Source of the DNA: Siphonodentalium dalli
Taxonomy: Eukaryota > Mollusca > Scaphopoda > Gadilida > Siphonodentaliidae
Length of the DNA stretch: 64,000 nucleotides
Direction: 5' to 3'
Assembly: GCA_032622095.1 (NCBI GenBank)
Contig: CP136066.1
Coordinates: 205,800,978-205,864,977 of the forward strand
Shown here: in pieces, positions 32,445-45,019 of the stretch
Layout: every line of letters starts with the position of its first letter
Numbering within the stretch: position 1 is the first letter of the stretch
Position numbers and translations under genes: made by a program
Notes under the pieces: generated by a model
The model's database searches: none
Seen by the model: only the letters and a program-made list of their open reading frames with translations
Told to the model about the DNA's origin: nothing

Positions 32445-32600
32445 ATCCGTCTGCACCCACATGTATTATCTGACATCTACTTATATATCATGAACATCAC
32501 TCCAAGTGAATATAAGACCATTCCAATTAATAGTGTTTATAACGGGGGGGGGGGGGCTTCTATATAGCAAAGAAAGGGTTACATGCATTTTTAAGGGGGA

Positions 32601-32997
32601 GGTCAAGTGGCCAATTTTGAATGGGGATTTCCATGCAAATCTGCGGAGCAAAAGTTACTGAGTTGCACATACTTCTGAGTGTGACTTGATGTGAAATTGG
32701 AAACAACATATATTTATCTGGTGGGTCCGCTTGTAACTTGTTCCATTATAATGTTGGTGTATTTATTTTTTAATTTTATATTGATTTTTCAAATGTAGAT
32801 CAAGTAACGTAATTCCAGAAAACAATTCTCAAAAATATATTTATTGCAAAATTTTATAATTTATCAAGCGGACCCGCCAGATAAATACCTGTTGTTTCCA
32901 ATACCACATCAAGTCACACTCAGAAGTATGTGCAACTCTGTAACTTTTGCTCCGCAGATTTGCATTGAAATCCCCATTCAAAATTATTCACTTGACC
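32601..32997. repeat. Inverted repeat, 132-134-bp arms and 131-bp loop
   Basis: The left arm starts GGTCAAGTGG and passes ATGCAAATCTGCGGAGC to GTGGGTCCGCTTG (32732). The right arm is its complement, CAAGCGGACCCGCCAG (32864) to CACTTGACC. The divergence between the arms suggests an older MITE or inverted duplication. Confidence 0.75.
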
Positions 32998-34207
32998 TTC
33001 CCCTGGGATCAAGAAAATGTTGCCACAGTTCGATAAATTCCGACACGAATCTACTTAATGCGAAATAGTTAAAATCATATCTTTAGCTTACCTCACAAGT
33101 CATGGAATCCATACAGAGAGGTATAGCTATCACATAATTTCGATGTCTGGATTCCCCAGATGGTTGATGTAGCATGTGTGCACTACCTAACTACGTACTC
33201 CAAGACTATCATTAGACGTTCCCATTACTGCGCAGCTTCTGTGGATAAAAATAGATTGGCTTCCTGACGAATTCCTCTGTCAGACAGATGCGAAATTATC
33301 TCCAAAAGATATCGATTATTCCTCAAGATGGGGAGGTTAAAGGTCACGGATCGATCTCGCTGCCAGAGCTCTGTGTCTCAATGGCCCATGCTGATAAGTA
33401 AACGATTGGCCCGGTGTGTTTCATAGAACTACACGGGCGTATGAGAGAGCACAATTAGGGAGAATGTTAAATATTCCCAAATAATTTCAAGACATTCTAC
33501 TTACTAGCAGACAAGCTAGAAGTCATATTCCAAGAGTAACAACATATCAAGTCTGTGGATCATATTCCGATAGTTTACATAGGGTTCATCTGCCTCCAGG
33601 ATCCCTCATTCAGTTAAAAGATCACTTAATTTTCGAACCCCCAATCAAATATATAAAATATATGCCATATTATATACCATTTGAAAAAGGAAGGTCCAAA
33701 ACATTGTCCTATAAACTTATCCGGTGTAATAAACTGTGTTTTTGTTGAGCAACCGACGTGTTTTGTGCTTAAGTTTCATCTGGTGTTGCTGTGCAGTGTA
33801 TTATTTGAAAATGAAGGGGAATAACTCTATATTTTAAAGAAAAAGGTATTCCCCTTCCATTGAAAACACATTTTTAATTTTGTTGCATTCTGTGAGTCAT
33901 AGCGGGGGGGGGGGGGGTCTTTTTATGATTTCAGCTGTTTTCTATTTCTTTATGGGCATCGATTCTTCTGAGAAACAGACGTTTCAAATGGTGATGAATT
34001 GTATTTTAATCATATTTTATGGCAAAGATTGTCAAAAACCGTCAAGGCACTATAAACAAATAACCGGTGACTCGAAAATTAAGTGGCCGGGCCTTTAAAA
34101 TAGCAAACAGTGGAGTGATCTATTATTCATTTTGAGGGGATGTTCGGGTAACAAAAGCCGACGACAGTCAGACGATAAGCTAACATCATAAGTGTATTGG
34201 ATTTCTA
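32998..34207. other. No gene seen; G-run near 33904
   Basis: About 1.2 kb of unique DNA. A poly-G of about 14 bases near 33903-33916 is notable. The open frame around 33880-34098 runs through that homopolymer and is not supported. Confidence 0.5.
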
Positions 34208-34705
34208 TTAAAGATACCGGCGGTGTTGGCGGTGGGTATGCTGTTGAAATATTCACCTCCGTCAAAAATCGCCATAAACTGAACAGAAATAATAGTAAAA
34301 TATAAAGACCTTGTTCTTATACCAACAGAAATATGGCATAAACAGTATGTTATTGTCAAATGTGTTTCCTTTGTTATGTAAACAAAAGCAAAAAACGTTA
34401 CAGAACCCGGCCTTTGTTTAGATCCGGATATGGTAAACATAAAGAGCGTTATTTCTTACTGTTTTCCTTATATGGAAATAATAAAGAGCGTTTATATCAT
34501 ATATGTGTGATTAACCAATAGAATTGCGCTGTGTTATGTAAACAGAAGCAAAACTTCTGTAAAACGAGGATGCTCTTGTTTATGCACACCACCGTACGTC
34601 TTGACGAAATATACTATTTGTATACGTGCTGATTATGTTTGGCATATGAACAAAACTATATATATTTTAATATTCCTTCTGTTGATGGCGATTTGAACAA
34701 ATTTG
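34208..34705 (-). mobile_element. TTAA-flanked MITE, copy 1 (truncated)
   Basis: Starts at TTAA (34208-34211) with AGATACCGGCGGTGTTGG. On the minus strand it matches 35537-36078 and 60271-60791 through GCCATCAACAGAAGG, then stops at about 34705, lacking the other terminus. Landmarks include AAACAAAAGC, AGATCCGGATATGGTAAAC and AATAATAAAGAGCGTTTATA. Confidence 0.75.
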
Positions 34706-34954
34706 CATCAATGAATATTTAGCATAGCAATGGTTAATGCGACACACAATCTTCAAACTTCAAATGACACATTGTTTCGTTTGAACCTAAATATTTACCA
34801 TGAAATTTGGAAAAGGAGAAATATATTCATGTCTATATCGACCATCTAAATATTTATATTATAGTACATTTTGGCCTGGTATAAACAAATACCAAAATCG
34901 GATGTAATTTCATTTTTGAAAAATACATGTATCTCGTCTATGTGATTCATTAAC

Positions 34955-35212
34955 CCTTCCTATACTAAATACTCACTGACGAGTAGTTATCCCTTAGACA
35001 ATGTTAAGATAACAAGTTTAACCCTTCATATACTAAATACTCATTGACGAATAGTTCCCTTAGGAAATTTCCAGATAATAAGTTTAACCCTTCATATACT
35101 AAATACTCATTGATGAGTAGTTCCCTTAGACAATGTTAAGATAATAGGTTTAACCCTTCCTATACTAAATACTCATTGACGAGTAGTTCCCTTAGGAAAT
35201 GTTCAGATAACA
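34955..35212 (+). repeat. Tandem repeat, unit about 63 bp, four copies
   Basis: TTAACCCTTC, TATACTAAATACTCA, TGACGAGTAGTT and CCCTTAG(A/G) recur four times with minor changes. Each unit begins with the same TTAACCCTT that ends the double-hairpin MITEs. Confidence 0.8.
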
Positions 35213-35328
35213 CAGCCTGTATAATCAGCAAGTTGTCGGCTTATAATGGGATTTGTTTTAGGTTAATAATCGGCATGGAATCGATTAATTTTGAGTCGAT
35301 AACGAACAGAAACCAGAGTTTTTTAGTG

Positions 35329-35490
35329 TCATTATCGACCCATAATATCAGTTCATTATCGACCCATAATATCAGTTCATTATCGACCCATAATATAAGT
35401 TCATTATCGACCCATAATATCAGTTCATTATCGACCCATAATATAAGTTCATTATCGACCCATAATATAAGTTCATTATGGGCGGAAAAT
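35329..35490 (-). repeat. 24-bp minisatellite, six copies
   Basis: TTATCGACCCATAATAT recurs exactly every 24 bp from 35331, with two alternating endings (CAGT and AAGT). Because 24 is a multiple of three, a 154-codon frame with a repeated Ser-Leu-Ser-Thr-His-Asn motif is open. This is a by-product. Its reverse complement resembles the core of the 44-bp satellite that starts 700 bp downstream. Confidence 0.9.
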
Positions 35491-35532
35491 AACACGAATA
35501 AATCAACCCACGACTTACCAGATGTGCGCTAT

Positions 35533-36082
35533 TTAAAGGCACGGGCGGCGTTCGTTGCAGAAATATTCATATTTGTTCAAATCGCCATCAACAGAAGGAA
35601 TATTAAAATATATTTAGTTTTGTTCATATGCCAAACATAATCAGCGCTAAGGCATAATAAAACATTGAAACAACAATATTATATTTTCGTCGAGACGTAC
35701 GATGGTGTGCATAAACAAGAGCCTGTGCGTGTTACAGAAGTTGTGCTTTTGTTTACATAACACAGCGCAATTCTATTGGTTAATCACACACGAATGATAT
35801 AAACGCTCTTTATTATTTCCATATCAGGAAAACAGTAACAAATAACGCTCTTTATCTTTACCATATCCGGATCTAAACAAAAGCCAGGTAACGTAACATT
35901 TTTTGCTTTTGTTTACATAACAAAGGGGGGAATTGACAATAACATACTGTTTAAGCCATATGGTTGATTGGCATAAGAACAAAGTCTGTGTATATCTTAC
36001 TATTCTTTCTGTTTATGACGGGTTTTGACGGAGGTGAATATTTTAACAGCATACCCATCGCCAACGCCGCCCGTATCTTTAA
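35533..36082 (+). mobile_element. TTAA-flanked MITE, copy 2 (full length)
   Basis: TTAA at 35533-35536 and 36079-36082 flank a 542-bp non-coding element. Its ends are AGGCACGGGCGGCGTTCG and, inverted, AGATACGGGCGGCGTTGG. TTAA target sites are characteristic of piggyBac-type (and some other) transposases. The copy at 60 kb is co-oriented, and copy 1 is inverted. Confidence 0.8.
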
Positions 36083-36167
36083 AATGCGATTTCACTGTGG
36101 CCGGAGCCATGCAACGGAATAACGGATATAAGTCAACTATAAGGGCTTATTTAAGAATCAAATAATG

Positions 36168-38160
36168 CAATATGAATCTACGAGAATATTATAGGTCGAT
36201 TATGAACCTATTTGCATAAGGATGTGTAAATATTATAGGTCGATTATGAACCTATTTGCATGAGGATGTGTAAATATTATAGGTCGGTTATGAACCTATT
36301 TGCATGAGGATATGTAAATATTATAGGTCGATTATGAACCTATTTGCATGAGGATTTGTAAATATTATAGGTCGATTATGAACCTATTTGCATGACGATA
36401 TGTAAATATTATAGGTCGATTATGAACCTATTTGCATGAGGATATGTAAATATTATAAGTCGATTATGAACCTATTTGCGTGAGGATATGTAAATATTAT
36501 AGGTCGATTGTGAACCTATTTGCATGAGGATATGTAAATAGTATAGGTCGATTATGAACCTATTTGCGTGAGGATATGTAAATATTATAGGTCGATTATG
36601 AACCTATTTGCATGAGGATATGTAAATATTATAGGTCGATTATGAATCTATTTGCGTGAGGATATGTAAATATTATAGGTCGATTGTGAACCTATTTGCG
36701 TGAGGATATGTAAATATTATAGGTCGATTATGAACCTATTTGCATGAGGATATGTAAATATTATAAGTCGATTATGAACCTATTTGCGTGAGGATATGTA
36801 AATATTATAGGTCGATTGTGAACCTAGTTGCATGAGGATATGTAAATAGTATAGGTCGATTATGAACCTATTTGCATGACGATATGTAAATATTATAGGT
36901 CGATTATGAACCTATTTGCATGAGGATATGTAAATATTATAAGTCGATTATGAACCTATTTGCGTGAAGATATGTAAATATTATAGGTCGATTGTGAACC
37001 TATTTGCATGAGGATATGTAAATATTATAGGTCGATTATGAATCTATTTGCGTGAGGATATGTAAATATTATAGGTCGATTGTGAACCTATTTGCGTGAG
37101 GATATGTAAATATTATAGGTCGATTATGAACCTATTTGCATGAGGATATGTAAATATTATAAGTCGATTATGAACCTATTTGCGTGAGTATATGTAAATA
37201 TTATAGGTCGATTGTGAACCTATTTGCATGAGGATATGTAAATAGTATAGGTCGATTATGAACCTATTTGCATGACGATATGTAAATATTATAGGTCGAT
37301 TATGAACCTATTTGCATGAGGATATGTAAATATTATAAGTCGATTATATGAACCTATTTGCGTGAGGATATGTAAATATTATAGGTCGATTGTGAACCTA
37401 TTTGCATGAGGATATGTAAATAGTATAGGTCGATTATGAACCTATTTGCGTGAGGATATGTAAATATTATAGGTCGATTATGAACCTATTTGCATGAGGA
37501 TATGTAAATATTATAGGTCGATTATGAATCTATTTGCGTGAGGATATGTAAATATGATAGGTCGATTGTGAACCTAGTTGCATGAGGATATGTAAATAGT
37601 ATAGGTCGATTGTGAACCTATTTTCATGAAAATATGTAAATATTATAGGTCGATTATGAACCTATTTGCGTGAGGATATGTAAATATTATAGGTCGATTA
37701 TGAACCTATTTGCATGAGGATTTGTAAATATTATAGGTCGATTATGAACCTATTTGCATGACGATATGTAAATATTATAGGTCGATTATGAACCTATTTG
37801 CATGAGGATATGTAAATATTATAAGTCGATTATGAACCTATTTGCGTGAGGATATGTAAATATTATAGGTCGATTATGAACCTATTTGCGTGAGGATATG
37901 TAAATATAATAGGTCGATTGTGAACCTATTTGCATGAGGATATGTAAATATTATAGGTCGATTGTGAACCTATTTGCGTGAGGATATGTAAATATAATAG
38001 GTAGATCATGAACCTATTTGCGTGAGGATATGTAAATATTATAGGTCGATTATGAACCTATTTGCACGAGGATATGTAACTATTATAGGTCGATTGTGAA
38101 CCTATTTGCATGAGGATATGTAAATATTATACGTCGATTGTGAACCTATTTGCACGATAA
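36168..38160 (+). repeat. 44-bp minisatellite, about 45 copies
   Basis: The unit contains TATAGGTCGATTATGAACCT, then ATTTGC(A/G)TGAGGATATG and TAAATAT. ATAGGT and ACCTAT give each unit a small dyad. Variants (AAGTCG, ATTGTGAAC, GCGTGAG, CATGACG) recur at multiples of 44 bp: for example TATAAGTCG near 36452, 36760, 36938, 37158, 37333 and 37819. This indicates higher-order duplication. No stable long ORF. Confidence 0.95.
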
Positions 38161-38281
38161 TATAAGTTCAACAAAACGAACTTATTGTTGAACTTATTAT
38201 GTGAACATTTCCAACCAATGAATATGAATTCTTCTGCACTTGTATTATCGTTTCGTATATATGTCGTCTGCTCATTTATCC

Positions 38282-38546
38282 TTAACCCTTTACTGACGGA
38301 TTCTGCAGCATAAAAGATTATGCACGTACGAGTGCATTATATTATATTATATATATGCGAGTTCCCACATGGAGCCTCGCATATATAAGATAATTCACTA
38401 GCTTACAAGGTCAAGGTAAATATTGTTAGGCCAATATATTCTCTTCTATGTGCGACGTTATCTATGGGTGACTCGCATTTATAAGAGAATGCATTGGAAC
38501 AGGGTTTTCGCAAAATTTCAGGAAGCTCCAGTCATGTAAGGGTTAA
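38282..38546. mobile_element. Double-hairpin MITE, TTAACCCTT...AAGGGTTAA, copy A
   Basis: Termini TTAACCCTTTACTGAC and TGTAAGGGTTAA. Inside are two hairpins built from TATATATGCGAG / CTCGCATATATAAG, separated by AAGGTCAAGGTAAATATTG. The phrase AACAGGGTTTTCGCAAAATT and GGAAGCTCCA near the right end are found in other copies. Confidence 0.75.
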
Positions 38547-38694
38547 CATCCCTCCAAATCAAGAATAGATCATTCCAATACATAATTTTTAACTGAGTGC
38601 GAGAATCCATTTAGTATATGGATTCTCATAATCATTTAAAAAGTATGTATCCATTTAGAATCCATTTAGTATATTCTACTAAAATGATTGTCTT

Positions 38695-38815
38695 TTGATC
38701 ACATGGTCGATGTAATATGTTGGGTGTAGTGGTCACGCGAAGAAAGGGTGAGGGAACTTGCATAATGCAGTTCGAGCATCATATCCGGCCTTCGGCTGGA
38801 GACGAATCAACAACC
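38695..38815 (+). repeat. Diverged copy of the sequence at 48.99-49.09 kb
   Basis: GTCGATGTAA, GTGGTCACGCGAAG, AAAGGGTGAGGG and CCGGCCTTCGGCTGGA match, with changes, the same series near 48985-49095. A short dispersed repeat, with no function seen. Confidence 0.5.
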
Positions 38816-39246
38816 ATTTAGTATATCTGAAATGGTCATTGTCACCCTGTTTCGTTCAGTTGGGTACAGAGCTTTTTAAAACTTTCATTTTTAAAACTTA
38901 GTTTTAAAAAAGGCAGCTTTTATCAAATTTATATTTGGATTTCCAGCTTTATGAGCAGTCAATCTGCAGCACTTATGTCCTATGCATACAATTCTTCTCC
39001 GCTATTATTTTCAAGCATCGTGACGAATAGACATCATAATTCATATATAAACAAATTTAACAGGTTCATTTCGCAATCAACAGACCGCAATCACTAATTA
39101 AATCTCGATATGTTTGAAATTTCATAAAGCTGGGTACCCAAATGTAAATTTTACAAAAGCTGGGTACCCAACTGAAAATCTAGAAAAGCTGGGTACCCAT
39201 CTGAACCAAAGGGGGGTGACAATGTCCATTTCAGCTTTAGTATATA
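38815..39246. mobile_element. MITE with about 50-bp TIRs and internal AAAGCTGGGTACCCA repeats
   Basis: The left end is TAGTATATCTGAAATGG, then ATTGTCACCCTG. The right end is its diverged complement, GGTGACAATGTCCATTTCAG then TAGTATATA. Three direct AAAGCTGGGTACCCA copies precede the right end. Confidence 0.7.
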
Positions 39247-40845
39247 GTAAGGGTTAAGAGCGGTGGTGATGGAAGCCACCTGCCGGGAGCTTGACCACCG
39301 AATAAAGAGCCGCGGTTAAATACGTTACGTGATAATTTATTCTGACTGAGCACCACTTGTGTGGAACCGTTTGTGACCATGTTCTGTGTGACCATTAGAA
39401 TAAATTCCTCTTGTCGCCGCATGTGATGTTTGTTCTAGCAATTGAATTGTAATTGCCCTGAGGACGATTAAAATTCGAACTTTAATTTGGACGGCCGTTA
39501 GCTGCCCCTTATAACCGTTATGGTAACCCGTCCTGCGTTGACCCTCGACTCATTAGAGAAAATCCTGTCAAAAAGACGACAGGCGCCGCATTTAAACACG
39601 TGCCATTTGAAGGGTTTCAAATCGCTCTAAATTGTCGTGCAGGTGACTAAGATTCAGAAATCGCTATTTTAAGGACAAATTTCGGGTATTAATGAAACCA
39701 TCCATAATCGTTCAATTCAAACATCTGACATTGATCACCATTTTGGCTGTAAGGGTAATTTTGATTTTAAATTGAAACCGCCGTCCAATCTCGGGTACAT
39801 ATCACGCTGTTTTCAATGGATTGAAAGGAGACTTTCTGCAGATTTTATTGTCCTTCTTTAATTGTCTACTGTGTCACTGTCACTGATACTGTTTCCTATT
39901 AATGTCCGTTGTCGAGAGAAATTCCGCGGAGACACCCCGGAACTAACTATCTGAGAATCCGTCAGTTTTCTAGATCATGTCATGACTATCTACTCCTTTG
40001 CTATCTATGCTGCGCCTGTATATATAGAGATCACACTTTCCAGTCCAAAACCAGTAAAAAGATAATGTTTATATGTATTGCAATTTTTCCAATCATGTCT
40101 TTATGAGACAGTGTTATTAAAGTCGTGCACGTGTTCCCGGCCGACTTATACCAGAGGGAAGTCAGTTCCCAGACGAGAAAATGGAATTCAATGAACCGGA
40201 AGATTTCTAAAAATTTCCACGCGTCCGTTTCCTGTTCCAAAAATCTGCTAAAATGTGTTTTAAAAGGTTTATAATTTCACTCATGGTGTATGTTATTAGT
40301 TTCTAACAGGGAACACAATTGTCGCACTGGCTGATTGAATATATTATATATATATATGTAATATAGTCTAATAATACTAACTTACCAACTGAATATAAAT
40401 CTTTCTGTGAATAATCTACCAGAAGATACATCGTCTCGACGAAGCCGATTCAGACATCACTCCAGTCACAATGTGACACGTCGTTCGGCCCAGTCGACGT
40501 AAACATCTCCGTAATAATTATAATATATCAGATGAATTATATGATATACTGAGTCGAAATTTATGTCGACTGCGTTCGGCCATACTGTATGTGCCATTCG
40601 TTGTATAATATTACCTTAATGCCTTCTATATACGTGTATTACATTTGAGTTAAACTTATCAAACCGGATACGTAAATGGAGATTCCCATCTGTGACCGCC
40701 ATGCCTACGATAAATCGCCGTGGGATATCCAAACCACGTGTGACTACAATCCAGAGCAGAGAGCGATCGCATATTAATCGAATATTGCAACGAAAAAAGA
40801 CGTGTAATTTGCGGTGTATATGATGTCCCGCCGTGCATCACGTGC
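39247..40845. other. No gene seen
   Basis: About 1.6 kb without a convincing exon or RNA gene. Short frames of 60-104 codons occur on both strands. The one at 40659-40973 (minus) overlaps a repetitive hairpin fragment. A short TA run lies at 40340-40357. Confidence 0.5.
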
Positions 40846-40990
40846 AACCCTTCCATGGCTGGAGCTTCCTGAAAGTTTTCGAACACCCTGTGCCAATGAA
40901 TTCTCCTATATATGCGAGTCTCACACAGTGAACATCGCAGCACATATAAGAGATTAATACATTCGCCTAACAAAATTTACCTTCACAAGT
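40846..40990. mobile_element. Double-hairpin MITE, copy B (fragment)
   Basis: AACCCTTCCATGGCTGGAGC, TTCCTGAAAGTTTTCG, CCCTGTGCCAATG and TATATATGCGAGTCTC in the family order. It is truncated after ATTTACCTTCACAAG. Confidence 0.65.
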
Positions 40991-41056
40991 ATTATTTTAT
41001 ATGCCGTATACGGTACTCTAGTCAAATAGGATGTTATAACGAAGGCAGGCAGTGGC

Positions 41057-41517
41057 TATATGGGAGGCCAAATTCATATTTATTAATAATTGCGCTGAAG
41101 CACAATTCATTGTAAGATAATTCAATTGGAAGTGCAATTAAATTGCGCTGAAGCGCAATTATTATTCCTATCTCACACCCCTGTCAGATGACTATAGTTA
41201 GCAATGCATGTGAAGCCAATCGGACTTTAAGTCTAAACTATTGGTGTGCTATTATTTAGCCAGTTGTGTGATTTCAATATTACTTGGAAGGGGGGTTACC
41301 CATTATATATGTTAATAATTGCGCTGAAGCGCAATACATTTTTAATTGCACTGAAGCACAATTGGATTATGCCTCAGTACAATGTATTGCGCTTGATGGC
41401 AATTAATGCGCTTCAGTCAATTTTAATTGCGCTTCATTGTAATTGAATAGTGCTTCAGCTCAATTTAATTGCGCTTCAGTCCAATTATTAATAAATGTGA
41501 ATTTGGCCTCCCATATA
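41057..41517. mobile_element. 460-bp TIR element with GCGCTGAAGCGCAATT repeats
   Basis: The left end TATATGGGAGGCCAAATTCA and the right end TGAATTTGGCCTCCCATATA are complements apart from one base. The match continues through TATTAATAATTG. The interior contains many AATTGCGCTGAAGCGCAATT-like units in both orientations. Non-coding. Confidence 0.8.
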
Positions 41518-42243
41518 TTCACGGGTTTATTAGAATGTCCTATTTAGCTTTATTCCTCATTTATTTTCAATAATCTTAGCCAACACTATTTGTGATGCCG
41601 TCTCCCTGTTATGGAGTATTCCGGGTGCAACGATCTGTTTTATGCAGGATGTCCATATTCTGAAAACAAATTGCCGAAGTTATAATAATTATTTAGTTGC
41701 TTTCACTTTTTCGCACAGTATTAATATTCCTTCCAAGTTGCATGCAGCTGGCATCACGAGTTACTTCCCTTGGCCAGGACATATAGTTAACTAATTTACA
41801 CAACAAGTTTTCATCTTTGGTATATATTTTTTTCCCACATGCAGCAAACATCAACAACCACGGAAGGCAGATTAAAATGGTGTGACGGAGTGGTAATTGT
41901 TTTGTTTACATTTGAGAGCTCGTCAATGTCTACTTTGATAAAACAAGTGCACTTAACATGCTAGCTCAAACGTCGTTAATCTGCCATTTTCTGGAGGAAA
42001 ACAAAATTATATGTAATTGCACAGTGTTCATATTCTCCATATGCCTGCCCACGTATTTAGGCATATTGTGTAATTACTTCGCCAAGCGGTGCATGTGGCG
42101 TAGATTTGAGCTAACTTTGGACAGCGAGGTTGGCAGAGGTTAACTATAGGACGTAGTCATTCTAACTATAGATATATAAACGTATACACCTTTCATAACA
42201 ATTGCGTTTAACTACCTATACCCGTTAAAGTGATGTGAAACAC
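41518..42243. other. No gene seen
   Basis: Unique DNA. A 61-codon frame at 41958-42143 is not supported by anything but its length. Confidence 0.5.
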
Positions 42244-42289
42244 CCCGGTATGGTGATTTAATGGAACTGGAGAATAATCTTGTTCAAAC

Positions 42290-42800
42290 AACTCAAGACT
42301 GCCTATCGGCCATCCATCTATGAAGTGCTACACCGGGAGTGGTTGATTTGGCAATGGTTGCAAGTCTCCACTGTTTTGCTATCATGTTGGCTTGTTTTGA
42401 GTGTAGAATTAAAGATTCCTCACATGGTGGAAGTGCAGAAAGATCAAGTACCTTTTGCTGATTCTCGAACTTCTGCTGGAACTTTACCCACCTAGCTTAA
42501 TTCACTTTTCTCGAATTTGGACCATACATGTATAAGGCACATGTTAACTCCTTGATTGTATTAAGCGTGTCACTGTCCAAATCCCAATTCGTTCATAAAT
42601 AAGCCACGACTTCCATATATCTTGATGGTCTTTCCAGCAACTTCCAGAAGTGTTTTTTTCCTTTTCGGAACAACTATGAAAGGTAATTATTATCTGTGAA
42701 GGAATGGAACCCAACAACTGCATTCTTCTGTATATTTGGCTGCCAAAATGTGGAAATGGTAGATATTGACCCAGCTTGTCCCGCAATCGCTTAGAAGTTG
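42290..42800 (-). pseudogene. Degenerate repeat-associated protein fragment, copy 1
   Basis: On the minus strand, with several stops and frameshifts, one sees in order GFHSFTDN, FRKGKKHFWKLLE, KELTCALYMYG, FQQKFENQQKVLDLSALPPC and LILHSKQAN with AKQWR. This order (G-H-FTG-like, RKGKK, F/TCALYG, LPPC, LH..RAN) resembles a family of uncharacterised proteins repeated in many invertebrate genomes, as I recall it. The molecular function is not known to me. Four or more breaks make it a pseudogene. The second, inverted copy at 45020-45405 preserves a different part best. Confidence 0.55.
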
Positions 42801-43239
42801 TGGTTGATGTATAAAATTGACTATTCTGCCTTCTATACATTGAACACTAACATGTCTGATGCACCTTAGTTAATTTTTACTATTGTCACCACTGACATTA
42901 CCAGAAGTATTGGATTTTTCTCTCACAAACTTGATATAAATAATGGCAAAAAAAATTCAAGTAAAATGTAACTATGTTTGGTATGAAAGGTGTTTATTGT
43001 TTTGATCTACCTTAAATGTGTCACACTAATGTGTTTATAAACCAAATTACTCAAAATGGCAACCATTTTTCACATATATTCTCTGCGTTTCCGAAAATGT
43101 AGCAAATTGTGACTCACTTCGTTATTTTACATGTTAGCTAATCAACTGACAACTAAATGTTCTATTCTGGTTGTCCCATTTCCTTATGGGGCATAACAAA
43201 TTAATTTTAAAGTTGCCTTATTCCCCCCCCCCCAAGAAT

Positions 43240-44830
43240 TGATCAACATGATAATGGGTGGAGGTCAACATGGCAACCAGGGAGTTACCGTGTGGTCATA
43301 CGTGAGGTGAATATGTATAATGGGAGTTATTGTATGGTCATGAATGATGCGAATAGCTGTACATGGTTAGCTTTTTGGTCATGAATGGGATGTCCATGGT
43401 GAGATGTATAGGTATGCAAGGAGTGAGTGCATGGTCATGTGTTAGGTGAATAGGTATACAGGGAGTGACTGTATGGTTATGACTACCCAGTACAGGTGTA
43501 CACAATGTGGCTCTATGGACATTATTGTGGTTTATGTAAATAACGAGAGTACATGTACTTACATTGTCATATGTGTTTTTATGTATATATGGAGTGACTG
43601 TATGGTCATGGGTGGGATGTACAGGTGTGCCTTGTGTGGCTGTATTGTCACAGGTAATATGTTGTCACAGGTAATGTATTGTCACAGGTAATGTGTTGTC
43701 TGGTGGGCTGAGTGGATAAATAGATGTGCAGCTATGTGTAATATGTATAGGTGTACATGGAATGGCAGTAGTCATAATGTGTATATGTATAACTGATATG
43801 TGCTGAATGGTCATTGACGAGCGTGTGGATGGTCATGTGTGGATGTGTATATGTATATATCGAGTGGCTATATGGCTATTGACATGGCAAATATGTATAG
43901 TGAGTGACTCTATGGCCAATAGTGAGGTGAATATGTTTTCAGGGAGTGACTGTATGGCCAATGGTGATGTGAACAGGTATACAAGGAGTGACTGTATGAT
44001 CATGAATGTGGTGAATAGGTATACAGGGAGTGACTATATGGTCATGGGTCAGGTGTAGGAGTTTACCTGGTGTGGCTGTATGGTCATGTGTATGGTATAC
44101 AGGTATACACAAAAGTGGCTGTATGGTTATGGAGAGGTATGTGTATAAAGTGAGTGGCTGTATCACCATTAGTGAGGTGCATATGTTTACCTGGGGTCAT
44201 ATTATGGTCATGGTTGGGGGTATATGTATATCTTGCGTGGCTATTTTGCCATGGGTTTGGTGAACATGTATACAGCGAGTGATGTATGACCAATGGTGAG
44301 GTGAATAGGTATACAATGATTGACTGTATGATCGTGAATGTATTGAATATGTACACAGGGGGTGGCTATATGGTCATGGGTCAGGTGTATGTGTATATCT
44401 AGTGTGCATGCATGAGCATGTGTGGAGTGTACAGGTATACACGAGTGTGGATATATATGGTCATGGGTGAGGGATACGTATATAAAGCAAGTGGCTACAT
44501 GGCCAATGGCGAGATGCATATGTATACATGGAGTGACTCTATTGTCATAGATGGGGTGTATATGTTTATCTTGAATGGCTATTTTGTCCATGGCGAATAT
44601 GTATACAGGGAGTGACCGTATGGCCAATGGTGAGATGAATGTGTATACAATGATTGACGTATGATCAGGAAAGTGGTGAATAGGTATACAGGGAGTGACT
44701 ATATGGTCATGGGTTAGGTGTATGTGTATAGAGTGGGTGACTATCTTGACATTTGTATTGTGTTTATGTGTATATATGGAGTGACTGTATGTTACTGGGT
44801 TGATTGTATATGTGTACCTTGGGTTGCTAA
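43240..44830 (+). repeat. Degenerate minisatellite, unit about 40-50 bp
   Basis: Recurrent GGTATACA(G/A)GGAGTGACT, GTATGGTCATGG and GTGAGGTG(A/T)AT elements with variable spacing, about 35 diverged units. The 224-codon minus-strand frame through it is a repeat by-product (His/Thr/Ile-rich). Confidence 0.85.
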
Positions 44831-45019
44831 TTTGCTTTCCACAATAACTCAACGATATATTAATCGATAGAGAGGTCATGTCAGAGAGTTCTCCATCTTG
44901 ATGGCGTTTATGCACGATGGAGGAAACGTTAAATGATTTCCCCCTGATAATAGTTAATCAATTGTTATGCTAAATGGGCAGGTGATATCAAGTCAGTGAT
45001 ATCGAGATTTCAAATATAC

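Noticed and set aside
35176..35640. 154-codon Ser-Leu-Ser-Thr-His-Asn repeat protein
   Set aside because: It comes from the 24-bp tandem repeat, whose length is a multiple of three. The flanks are MITE sequence.
36168..38160. CRISPR array
   Set aside because: Units are contiguous 44-mers without unique spacers, in a metazoan-type context and with no cas genes. This is a minisatellite.
44241..44915. 224-codon minus-strand ORF
   Set aside because: His/Thr/Ile-rich by-product of the degenerate GGTATACA minisatellite.
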